Below, piece by piece: positions 1-6,834 of a stretch of 64,000 nucleotides of DNA. The notes below the pieces were generated by a model, which saw only the letters and a list, made by a program, of their open reading frames with translations, searched no databases and was not told where the DNA came from. The DNA comes from an uncultured Lachnospiraceae bacterium (GTDB lineage: Bacteria; Bacillota; Clostridia; Lachnospirales; Lachnospiraceae), in NCBI GenBank assembly GCA_949051815.1, contig CARQVR010000003.1, positions 62,001 to 126,000 on the forward strand. The letters are read 5' to 3'. Position numbers and translations under genes: made by a program. The first letter of the stretch is position 1. Each line of letters begins with the position of its first letter.

Positions 1-5
1 CTCCT

Positions 6-116
6 CTACCTGTAAATACACCCACAATTTCCTGTTTCTTCTTCCTGCTGCTTCATCTTTGTAATTCTATAAATAATACCCAAACTTTTCTTCCACTCCC
101 TCTCTTGTAAAACCAT
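6..116 (-). CDS. possible 36-aa ORF ending in a CGCIYR tail
   Basis: Not a recognised family. The frame opens at an ATG at 116 and ends ETGNCGCIYR. Its C-terminus resembles the last residues of the rlmD product (EEE, three residues, then CGCIY), so it may be a leftover or duplicated gene tail and not an independent gene. No convincing ribosome binding site precedes the ATG. It overlaps the 43-aa ORF at 67-198 in another frame, so at most one of the two is likely to be real. Confidence 0.25.
   Translation of the reverse strand: MVLQEREWKKSLGIIYRITKMKQQEEETGNCGCIYR
13..28. repeat. 16-bp direct repeat, left copy
   Basis: The sequence TAAATACACCCACAAT occurs here and again, in the same orientation, at 2472-2487 inside the 3' end of rlmD. 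Similarity continues imperfectly for about 30 bp to the right of each copy. In both places the minus strand reads CGCIY at the end of an open frame. The pair brackets the AT-rich accessory patch and could be old attachment sites. That role is inference, since no integrase is present. Confidence 0.6.
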
Positions 117-198
117 ATTCTTCCACAAGATATTCCAAAAATTCTTCCATTAATATCGAATCTGCATGCTCTGCCTTTTCAGCCGACAAACGAACCAT
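67..198 (-). CDS. small acidic hypothetical protein (43 aa)
   Basis: Unrecognised. The ORF starts at an ATG at 198, overlaps the end of the upstream membrane-protein gene by 20 bases, and is rich in Glu and Lys with a likely helical composition (LMEEFLEYLVEEYGFTREGV). The overlap is consistent with translational coupling in a small accessory cluster. A purine-rich AAGGCAGG sits directly against the ATG, too close for a normal Shine-Dalgarno site. Moderate codon quality is the only other support. Confidence 0.35.
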   Translation of the reverse strand: MVRLSAEKAEHADSILMEEFLEYLVEEYGFTREGVEEKFGYYL

Positions 199-667
199 CC
201 TGCCTTACATTTACTTCATAAATATCGGCATATGACCAGTCACCACAGTCGCTCTCAATTACAGCCACATACACTTCACCCTCAGCCCTGGCCTCAAATG
301 TAAAACCAGATTTTTTGCTCATATAATACCGGTAAGACGGAGTAGCAATCTCCTCGATAATGCCTTCCCTAGAGCAGACATATACTGCCCTGCTTCCCAT
401 TGAGCCGGTACCGGAGTTTAATACCGTCATCTGATTACCATCGACTGCCAATTGCGGTATAAAATCAAATCGCATAGCCCTGATTCCATCCAGCATAAAG
501 AATATAACTAAAAGTGACACATATGCAAGCACCACAACACATGCCTTTTTTGCTAACAACTTGCTCTTTTTTACAATTGCAATCAACATCATAATCAGGA
601 AAACACATAACGCAAACATCCCCAAAAGAACAAAAATTATATATACAAGCAATGCGTTTCCGTTCAT
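179..667 (-). CDS. hypothetical membrane protein with extracellular C-terminal domain
   Basis: A 162-aa protein with two hydrophobic segments near the N-terminus (about residues 4-30 and 40-60 from this start), joined by a Lys-rich loop. A soluble domain of about 100 residues follows, containing two Cys (VYVCSREG and ESDCGDW). No family is recognised. The start at 667 is chosen because AGGAGG lies 12 bases upstream. An in-frame ATG at 706 overlaps the stop of the 57-aa ORF (ATGA) and could instead be used by coupling. It sits in an AT-rich cluster of small genes beside a Fic protein, a setting typical of accessory or conflict genes, but nothing in the sequence assigns a function. Confidence 0.6.
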   Translation of the reverse strand: MNGNALLVYIIFVLLGMFALCVFLIMMLIAIVKKSKLLAKKACVVVLAYVSLLVIFFMLDGIRAMRFDFIPQLAVDGNQMTVLNSGTGSMGSRAVYVCSREGIIEEIATPSYRYYMSKKSGFTFEARAEGEVYVAVIESDCGDWSYADIYEVNVRQDGSFVG

Positions 668-702
668 ATTTTGCTCCCACCTCCTATGAACTTTCATTTG
701 CT

Positions 703-876
703 TCATTCTATATTTTTGTTTCTCCGTACAAGCTCTTTCGCCATAGCTGATAATGTTTCTTCTCTTAATTCATTATTTGTTATTTGAGAAACTAATACAT
801 TTCCCAAGTATGTATTAGCTGTTTTAACCATATTATCCTGATATTCCTGCGCAGACTCTATTGTCTTACTATACAT
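703..876 (-). CDS. small hypothetical helical protein (57 aa)
   Basis: An open frame from ATG at 876 to TGA at 703-705, encoding a soluble, charged, probably helical protein (for example NNELREETLSAMAKELVRRN). It contains no Cys or membrane segment. GAGGAG lies about 14 bases upstream, a little far but usable. Its TGA overlaps the longer possible start of the membrane-protein gene (ATGA), so the two may be cotranslated. Family unknown. A partnership with the membrane protein is inferred from the overlap only. Confidence 0.5.
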   Translation of the reverse strand: MYSKTIESAQEYQDNMVKTANTYLGNVLVSQITNNELREETLSAMAKELVRRNKNIE

Positions 877-900
877 TAAAATAAAGACCGCTCCTCTTTT

Positions 901-1180
901 TTATTGTAAGACTGGATATGACTGTAGATTTGTACCGGGATAATTGTGGTTCTCAAGAATCCTGCCGATTGCGACTTTATATCCGATCGGCATATGCCAC
1001 TGCATCCCTGTTCTCTTCTTCCTTCTCTGTCAGTTTCAGACCATTGTGCAGGCAGAACATGAGGTCGTGTTCCTCCGATATCCATATTTCCTTTACGGTC
1101 AGATCAAACAGGTTAAAAAGTACCAAACTTTTCGTCTGATACTTCTCCCAGTCTTTTTGTATGATATTATTTACATGATC
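901..1180 (-). pseudogene. frameshifted fragment downstream of the Fic gene
   Basis: Reading leftwards from the end of the Fic gene, an open frame without a start codon runs DHVNNIIQKDWEKYQ through LHNGLKLTEKEEENRD to AYADRI and a stop. Shifting one base at that stop restores a coding-like frame (GYKVAIGRILENHNYPGTN, then SYPVLQ and stop). The two halves look like one protein of about 90 residues split by a single-base indel and lacking its beginning. Family unknown. Other possibilities are a programmed frameshift or two chance frames. Confidence 0.4.
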
Positions 1181-1932
1181 TGTGTCGGCGGTTCCTGCTC
1201 TTGTATGGCGGCCAGTTCCAGATATTTGTCCAGCTTTTTCTCCTCCAGCAAAGCTATCATATCTGCAAAGTCATCCAGCCTGCCATGTGCGGCATATTGA
1301 TCCAGCGCGTTATAATACGCCAGCCTGTCCTCCTTCGCAATGTATACAGGCAGAAAGCCTTTTCCCATCAGCTGGTAATTCATAAGCAGTCTTGACGTCC
1401 TGCCGTTTCCGTCCAGAAAAGGATGTATCCTCACAAACTCAGCATGTGTCCACGCCGCCAGTTCGATATCATTCAATCCTTTTTTCCCAGAAAGCTCCTC
1501 ATAAAAGTTCTTAATCTGTGCGTACATTTCATTGCCTGCGGGCGGCGTATGGCTTGCCCCGCTGATTACCACCTCTTCCTTTCGGTAGATGCCACCGGTC
1601 AGGATATTCTCCATAAGCAGGGCATGAATATCTTTTACAATGTTTTCCTCCAGTATAAGCCCTTTGCCGATGCACTCTTTCACATACCGGTATGTCTTAT
1701 TGTGGTTTACTACTTCATAAATCTCCCGAAGGGATTTCCCACCGATTGCAATCCCGTCTTCCAGCACCACCTTTGTTTCCATCAAAGTCAGTGTATTTCC
1801 TTCAATGGCTGTTGAATGGTGGGTATACTCCACCTCGAAAGCATTCTCCAATGATATCTTTGTCGCTTCGGGAATACTATCCTTTACTGCTTCATACCGT
1901 TTCTTTTTTTCCAATAATCCTGATATATCCAA
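1171..1932 (-). CDS. Fic domain protein (AMP-transferase fold)
   Basis: A 253-aa protein. The Fic core motif HPFLDGNGRTSR lies at about residues 170-181 with the catalytic His first, as needed for transfer of AMP or a related nucleotide to a protein hydroxyl. The N-terminal segment STAIEG (residues 40-45) matches the autoinhibitory [S/T]xxxE[G/N] motif, so this is a self-inhibited Fic protein with the inhibitory helix built in. The start is TTG at 1932: GAGGTG lies five bases upstream, and the nearby ATG is out of frame. A TTGCGG/TATAAT promoter precedes it. No antitoxin partner is evident. It could act as a toxin or as a housekeeping modifier; the target is unknown. Confidence 0.9.
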   Translation of the reverse strand: MDISGLLEKKKRYEAVKDSIPEATKISLENAFEVEYTHHSTAIEGNTLTLMETKVVLEDGIAIGGKSLREIYEVVNHNKTYRYVKECIGKGLILEENIVKDIHALLMENILTGGIYRKEEVVISGASHTPPAGNEMYAQIKNFYEELSGKKGLNDIELAAWTHAEFVRIHPFLDGNGRTSRLLMNYQLMGKGFLPVYIAKEDRLAYYNALDQYAAHGRLDDFADMIALLEEKKLDKYLELAAIQEQEPPTQIM

Positions 1933-1965
1933 AACTGCACCTCATTCCCGAAATAGTTTACACCC

Positions 1966-1994
1966 ATTATATCTGTGTTCCGGCAAACCCGCAA
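1966..1994 (-). promoter_or_regulatory. promoter of the Fic gene
   Basis: Minus-strand TTGCGG (1989-1994) and TATAAT (1966-1971) are separated by exactly 17 bases. Transcription would start near 1960, giving a leader of roughly 28 bases before the TTG start. Confidence 0.55.
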
Positions 1995-2047
1995 CCTGTA
2001 CGCACAAATCTGCAATTTATACGCTTGCTATTTGATATCTGGTAAAT

Positions 2048-2395
2048 TTACATACTATAATCTACCCACCGCCCGTCTTTTAATATTTCAAGTTGTCCCC
2101 ATTGTGGATTACCTGTATTACGTCCTTTAACTCGTATTGGTAAAAAAGCATCATCTTGACAATCCGGCAACGGATCATCAATCTCTATCCAACCTCGTTC
2201 ATCTATTTCATCATCCCAATCTTCATAGACTGCTTCTACATCCGGATACCAGGCATCAAAAGAACATTGAATAGCATCCATGCTGCAATACTTAAATAAA
2301 AGAACCTCTTTCTTTGATTGATATAACATAATTTTAATAATAAATTCTTTATCGTTACATTTTATCGGTTCCTTTAAAATCGCATATTTGCGCAT
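2048..2395 (-). CDS. small acidic hypothetical protein (115 aa)
   Basis: Unrecognised soluble protein. It has a strongly acidic centre (EDWDDEIDERGWIEIDDPL), followed by a basic, Gly-rich stretch and a Trp-containing C-terminus. AGGAA lies eight bases before the ATG. Size, acidity and placement next to a Fic gene in an AT-rich patch resemble immunity-type proteins of polymorphic toxin systems, but no toxin gene is visible, so this is only a suggestion. It lies just downstream of rlmD on the same strand. Confidence 0.6.
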   Translation of the reverse strand: MRKYAILKEPIKCNDKEFIIKIMLYQSKKEVLLFKYCSMDAIQCSFDAWYPDVEAVYEDWDDEIDERGWIEIDDPLPDCQDDAFLPIRVKGRNTGNPQWGQLEILKDGRWVDYSM

Positions 2396-2464
2396 TACTT
2401 AATTTCCTGCCCCTTTCCGCTATTATTATTCTCCACTTTTTATCTTCTGACTTTGTATTCCATA

Positions 2465-4150
2465 TCAGCCATAAATACACCCACAATCCGAAATTTCTTC
2501 CTCCCGATAATTTATCTTTTTACTTGCTTCAACCTTCACTTTGACATTCTTTAAATTTTCTTTCTTTACATAGTTTTTATGTTTATCGTTATTCATGCTC
2601 TGCTTCACAAGTTGACACACGCACTCCACATGCCCCGTATGCCCAAACTGATCCACAGCCCTTACCCTCTTAAGCTCATACCCTCCCCCACACAGCACCT
2701 TTAAATCTCTCGCCAGCGTGGCCGGATCACAGCTCACATAGACGATCCGTTCCGGCTGCATCGCAAGCATGGTTTCCAGACACTTTTCGTCGCATCCCTT
2801 TCTGGGAGGATCCACCACGATCACATCCGGGTGGCGCATCTGTTCCTGCATCCGGCGCTCTCCGGTTTCCGGCTCTCCGCCTCCCTCTGTGGTCTTCGAG
2901 CCGCCGCGTCCGCTCTGCTCTTCTATTCCCTGCCTGTTATAAAACGCAGGCAGTACTTCCTCCGCCTTCCCTACTAAAAATTCTACATTGGTGATCTGGT
3001 TTCTGCGGGCGTTCTCCCTCGCGTCCCCGATGGCCTGCGGGATCATTTCCACTCCGTAAACCTTCTTCGCCCGTTTTGCCATAAAAAGGGAGATCGTTCC
3101 GATGCCGCAATACAGATCCCACACCGTTTCTTTTCCTGTCAGACCCGCATACTCCAGCGCAAGGCCGTAGAGCTTTTCCGTCTGTCTGGGATTTACCTGA
3201 TAGAAAGACAGGGGCGAAATCCGGAATGTGATTTTCTCTGCCTCTTTTGCACACCCTCTGTCTGTGTTCCCGGCCGCTCCGAAATCCGCCGCATCCAGCA
3301 CACGGAGGCTGTCCTCAATCCACCCTTTGCCCCAGAGCACTTTCACTTCCTTCCCCATAATCACATTCGTTTTTTCTGTATTGATACTCACGGAAATACT
3401 AACTATTCTTTTCTGAAATGTTCCTGTCTGCGCCGTCAGCTTCTCTACCAATTTATCTTCTTCCGGCAGCTTCCTTCCGTTAATCACAAGGCACACCATA
3501 ATTTCACCGGATGCAAACCCCGTGCGGATGAGCACATGCCGCACCAGGCCCTCGCCCGCACTTTCCCGATAAGCGCTCACGCCGTTCTCCCTCATATAGG
3601 AAAGAACCGCCTCCAAAACAGCCTGATTCTCAGGCGATCCCAACGGACAGTCCGTATTGGCAATGATATCATGGGTTCTGCCGGCATAAAATCCCGCAAC
3701 GAGTTTCCCGGCCTTGTCATATCCCACGGGATACTGCGCCTTATTTCGATAATGCCACGGCTCTTCCATCCCCACAACCGGCTCCATGACTGCATCGATC
3801 TGCCCGGTCGAAAACCCGCCGATGCGCTGCAGATGATTGCGCACCTTATTCTGTTTATAGGCAAGCTGTCTCTCATAATCCATCGCCTGAATCTGGCAGC
3901 CGCCGCATTGCCTGTGGAAAGGGCACTTGGGCTCCACACGAAAAGGAGAAGGCGTCACCACCTTCTCTACTCTCGCATAGCCATAGTTTTTCTTGCATTT
4001 CGTAATACGCGCTTCAATGACATCCCCGATCACGGCATCTTTTACAAACAGGGTATAACCATCCGCCCTGCCGATGCCCTCACCGTCGTTACCGATATCC
4101 TCTATCGTAAGCCTGACCACATCATTCTTTTTATAACTTCCCTGCTCCAT
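2465..4150 (-). CDS. rlmD: 23S rRNA (uracil-5-)-methyltransferase RlmD/TrmA family
   Basis: A SAM-dependent m5U methyltransferase of 561 aa. An N-terminal TRAM RNA-binding domain (about 1-65) is followed by Cys ligands for a 4Fe-4S cluster (C76, C82, C85 in CPFHRQCGGC, plus a later Cys) and a methyltransferase domain with VDPPRKGC. The catalytic Cys lies in YVSCDPATLARDL. A Gly/Glu-rich insert separates two motifs of the methyltransferase domain. The normal family end is near VECVCQLVKQ; here about 45 extra AT-rich, Lys/Asn-rich residues follow, ending SDCGCIYG, and they look unlike the rest of the gene. rlmD/rumA 3' ends are known integration sites for ICEs in streptococci, so the tail may be an insertion scar. 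Confidence 0.93.
   Translation of the reverse strand: MEQGSYKKNDVVRLTIEDIGNDGEGIGRADGYTLFVKDAVIGDVIEARITKCKKNYGYARVEKVVTPSPFRVEPKCPFHRQCGGCQIQAMDYERQLAYKQNKVRNHLQRIGGFSTGQIDAVMEPVVGMEEPWHYRNKAQYPVGYDKAGKLVAGFYAGRTHDIIANTDCPLGSPENQAVLEAVLSYMRENGVSAYRESAGEGLVRHVLIRTGFASGEIMVCLVINGRKLPEEDKLVEKLTAQTGTFQKRIVSISVSINTEKTNVIMGKEVKVLWGKGWIEDSLRVLDAADFGAAGNTDRGCAKEAEKITFRISPLSFYQVNPRQTEKLYGLALEYAGLTGKETVWDLYCGIGTISLFMAKRAKKVYGVEMIPQAIGDARENARRNQITNVEFLVGKAEEVLPAFYNRQGIEEQSGRGGSKTTEGGGEPETGERRMQEQMRHPDVIVVDPPRKGCDEKCLETMLAMQPERIVYVSCDPATLARDLKVLCGGGYELKRVRAVDQFGHTGHVECVCQLVKQSMNNDKHKNYVKKENLKNVKVKVEASKKINYREEEISDCGCIYG
2472..2487. repeat. 16-bp direct repeat, right copy in the rlmD tail
   Basis: Second copy of TAAATACACCCACAAT (first at 13-28), inside the final codons of the rlmD tail. 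It lies at the boundary between the AT-rich accessory patch and the core genome. Confidence 0.6.
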
Positions 4151-4161
4151 AAATTACCCCT

Positions 4162-5106
4162 TTACTCGACGCTCGTCCCTCTCAGATTCGACTCAAACAG
4201 TCTGTTAAATCCAAGCCAGCCTTTCGCAGTACTGCTTTCCAGAATCTCCGCAAAGGTCTCCATCTTGGCATCCACGTTGTCCGCAAAGTTTAAGGCCACC
4301 GCCTCCACGATTGCGGGTTTCTTGGGAGAGCCGAACTCAAACTCGCCGTGATGGGACAAAATACAGTGTTTCAGCTCATTGGCAAGCAGTGGCGGAAACC
4401 CTTCTATCTCCCTGACCTTATCCCCGATCATTTCGCTTCCGATCACGATATGGCCGAGAAACTGTCCGTCATCGGTGTAATCATTTTGGGGAAAAAGTGA
4501 CAATTCCTTTGTCTTTCCGATATCATGGCAGATTGCCGCCGTGATCAGCAGATCCCTGTTTAACACAGGATACTGGGTACAAAAATAATCGCAGAGCTTT
4601 GTCACTGCCAGCGTATGCTGCAACAGGCCGCCCACAAATCCATGGTGCACCGTCTTAGCCGCCGAGGACTGCCGGAACGCTTTGATAAAATCTTTATCCT
4701 TCACTAAAAAAGCTGCCAGCAGTTGATGCAGATACGGATTTTTGACACTTGCGGCCAATTCCAGAAGTTCCTTCATCATATCCTCAATTTTAAACTTGCT
4801 GACGGGAAGGTACTCCGCCGGATCATATTCTCCCTCCCTGCATTTGCGCACACGTTTCACATTGACCTGCAGCGCACCCTGAAAGCTTGTCACATCGCCG
4901 TGTATCTCTATGTAATCCATGCTGTCAAAGTCCTCTATCCCTGCGTTGTTGGGATCCCAGATCTTCGCGTCAATGGTGCCTGTCTTATCCTGCAATATCA
5001 CATTTTCATAAGATTTTCCGTTTTTGGTAACCGCCGACTGCTTATGTTTGCACAGATAAATGTCAAACATTTTGTCGCTTTCTTTATAATCCTTAATATA
5101 TTTCAT
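4162..5106 (-). CDS. yhaM: 3'-5' exoribonuclease YhaM-like (OB fold plus HD domain)
   Basis: From the ATG at 5106 the product is 314 residues, the same length as Bacillus YhaM. An N-terminal OB-fold nucleic-acid-binding region (about 10-95) precedes an HD metal-dependent hydrolase domain (CHDIGKTKEL, a later SHHGEFEFG, and FADNVDAK). The family degrades RNA and single-stranded DNA from the 3' end. The frame remains open upstream to 5247, but that extension (MSGRRFLKCGPEY...) does not look like the family; MKYIKDYKES is the expected N-terminus. ATG 5118 is an alternative. It lies 11 bases upstream of rlmD and is probably cotranscribed with it. Confidence 0.9.
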   Translation of the reverse strand: MKYIKDYKESDKMFDIYLCKHKQSAVTKNGKSYENVILQDKTGTIDAKIWDPNNAGIEDFDSMDYIEIHGDVTSFQGALQVNVKRVRKCREGEYDPAEYLPVSKFKIEDMMKELLELAASVKNPYLHQLLAAFLVKDKDFIKAFRQSSAAKTVHHGFVGGLLQHTLAVTKLCDYFCTQYPVLNRDLLITAAICHDIGKTKELSLFPQNDYTDDGQFLGHIVIGSEMIGDKVREIEGFPPLLANELKHCILSHHGEFEFGSPKKPAIVEAVALNFADNVDAKMETFAEILESSTAKGWLGFNRLFESNLRGTSVE

Positions 5107-5266
5107 TGTTCTGTCCATCCTTTCCTGTTTCCCGTCAGCCTGCCAGACTTCCTTTTGATTCTCTCTGCTCTCCGGCCTTACCGGCACTGCCTCTTTGGCA
5201 CATTCCCCGTATTCTGGTCCGCATTTCAAAAAACGCCGCCCTGACACTGTTCAAATCCGCGACATA

Positions 5267-6646
5267 CTACCAGCTCCCCAGCGTCACATCCACACTCATC
5301 TCGTGTCCCTGCCTTGTCAATGTGACGGTCAGCACATCTCCCGGTTTCGACGAATGTAAAATCCCCAGAAGCTCATGATAAGTGGTAATCTGCGTATTTC
5401 CTACTCTGGTCACCACGTCACCGCTCTGAATCCCCGCCGCCATGGCCGGTGAATCAATCTCAATCTCCCTGATATATGTGCCTGCGGGGGTGTTGATCTG
5501 CGCATCCTCAATGGCCTCCTTGGGCACATCCGCGCCATGTACGCCCAGATACGCGCGCTCCTTATTGTTAGACATCTGCTCAATGGTGCCTTTCAGTTCG
5601 GTAATACCGTATGCCGTAAGCAGATTACTCATATCGTTTCCGGTATTGACATTGTCTATAATACCGATCACCATGCCCTTTAAATTAATCAGGATCCCCG
5701 TCGCGTTGCGGCTCCCGTAAATATCCGTTGTGATTTTCTTATAGGCCGCGTCCGGCAGATCAATCACGGTGCCCGTGGAAGTTACCATGCCATAACTGAT
5801 AGAACCGCCGGTGCCAAGCGGACTTCCCAGCGCTATCACAGGCATACCCAGCATATTCGCGGTGTTAGAGCTGCCAAGCTCCGCAATGTGGATGTTATCC
5901 ATGGTTTCCCCGCCGATCTCCGTAAGCGGCACTGACAAAATGGCAAGCCCCGTGTTTTCATCTTTCTGCACGATTTCGGCCTCCACCTGTGTCTGGTCAC
6001 AGAAGGTCACTTCTATGCTGTCCGCCCCTTTTATGTTCCCCGCGCTGACCAGGATCAACAGCGCCTTTTCGTTATTGGCCACAATCACGCCGGAAGCCGA
6101 GGCCACATTTTCATATATATTGTTAAACCAGTCCACATCCGAGGTGACGCCTGCCACGGTGACCACCGCCCGTCCGGCTTCCTCCGCCAGCTTCCGCAGT
6201 TCTTCATAAAGCGCCTGATAATCCTCCAGCGTAAGCTCTCTGTCCACCTGCGACAGCACTTCCTGAATCTGTTCATCCACCAATTCCAGATCTACCGGAT
6301 CCGGGGGTTGCGGTTCGACGTCTTCCTCTTTGACCAGCATATCCTCCGGTTTCATTTCCTCAATCGGTGTCTCCTCGGGAAAAGCCACTTCCTTTGGTTC
6401 CTCCTCCGGATAAAGGCGGTTGCTGATCACCGGCTCCAGCACCAAAAAGGTAAAACATGCCACCAGACCGAACACCACCGCCATCACGGCGGTAATGACC
6501 GTTCTGCGGAGAAGTTTTTTCTTATTAACGGGTTTTTGCTTGATCTTTTCCCGCATGAACTCCGTCTGCACGGAAGGCGTATATTCCGCCTGCTCTTTTA
6601 CCGGCTCGTCTTCCGTTTTCTTTCGTTCTTTTTCCTGTTCAGGCAT
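5267..6646 (-). CDS. HtrA-like membrane-anchored pseudoprotease with PDZ domain
   Basis: A 459-aa protein: basic cytoplasmic N-terminus, one membrane segment (about 48-70), acidic Pro/Glu-rich linker (80-125), trypsin-like fold (about 155-350) and C-terminal PDZ domain (about 365-455). Aligned to HtrA/DegP, all three catalytic positions are replaced. The TNxHV segment reads LVSAGNI (His to Gly, near 203), TDLAVL reads TGLAIL (Asp to Gly, near 233) and GNSGGP reads RNATGI (Ser to Thr, near 316). The surrounding fold motifs (ALGSPLG, INLKGMVIGI) are intact, so this looks like a maintained non-catalytic HtrA acting outside the membrane, perhaps as a binding protein. GGAGG precedes the ATG by nine bases. 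Confidence 0.85.
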   Translation of the reverse strand: MPEQEKERKKTEDEPVKEQAEYTPSVQTEFMREKIKQKPVNKKKLLRRTVITAVMAVVFGLVACFTFLVLEPVISNRLYPEEEPKEVAFPEETPIEEMKPEDMLVKEEDVEPQPPDPVDLELVDEQIQEVLSQVDRELTLEDYQALYEELRKLAEEAGRAVVTVAGVTSDVDWFNNIYENVASASGVIVANNEKALLILVSAGNIKGADSIEVTFCDQTQVEAEIVQKDENTGLAILSVPLTEIGGETMDNIHIAELGSSNTANMLGMPVIALGSPLGTGGSISYGMVTSTGTVIDLPDAAYKKITTDIYGSRNATGILINLKGMVIGIIDNVNTGNDMSNLLTAYGITELKGTIEQMSNNKERAYLGVHGADVPKEAIEDAQINTPAGTYIREIEIDSPAMAAGIQSGDVVTRVGNTQITTYHELLGILHSSKPGDVLTVTLTRQGHEMSVDVTLGSW

Positions 6647-6834
6647 ATAAACCGCCCTCCGAATATGATTGGTTATCAGTTTTCTTTTTCGCTCATTATA
6701 TCATACCCCCTGTTGCATGACAAGAAACCGCGCCCGCGCCTTCCCGTCACCTTCTCGTCAGTAGCCGTAGTAATTTCACTGCATTTGTGGTAGGATAATG
6801 CTTATAAAACACACCAGACCATAAAGAGGTAATT

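Noticed and set aside
944..1300. 118-aa plus-strand ORF opposite the Fic gene
   Set aside because: Antisense shadow of the Fic gene and its downstream fragment, with hydrophobic, low-quality composition.
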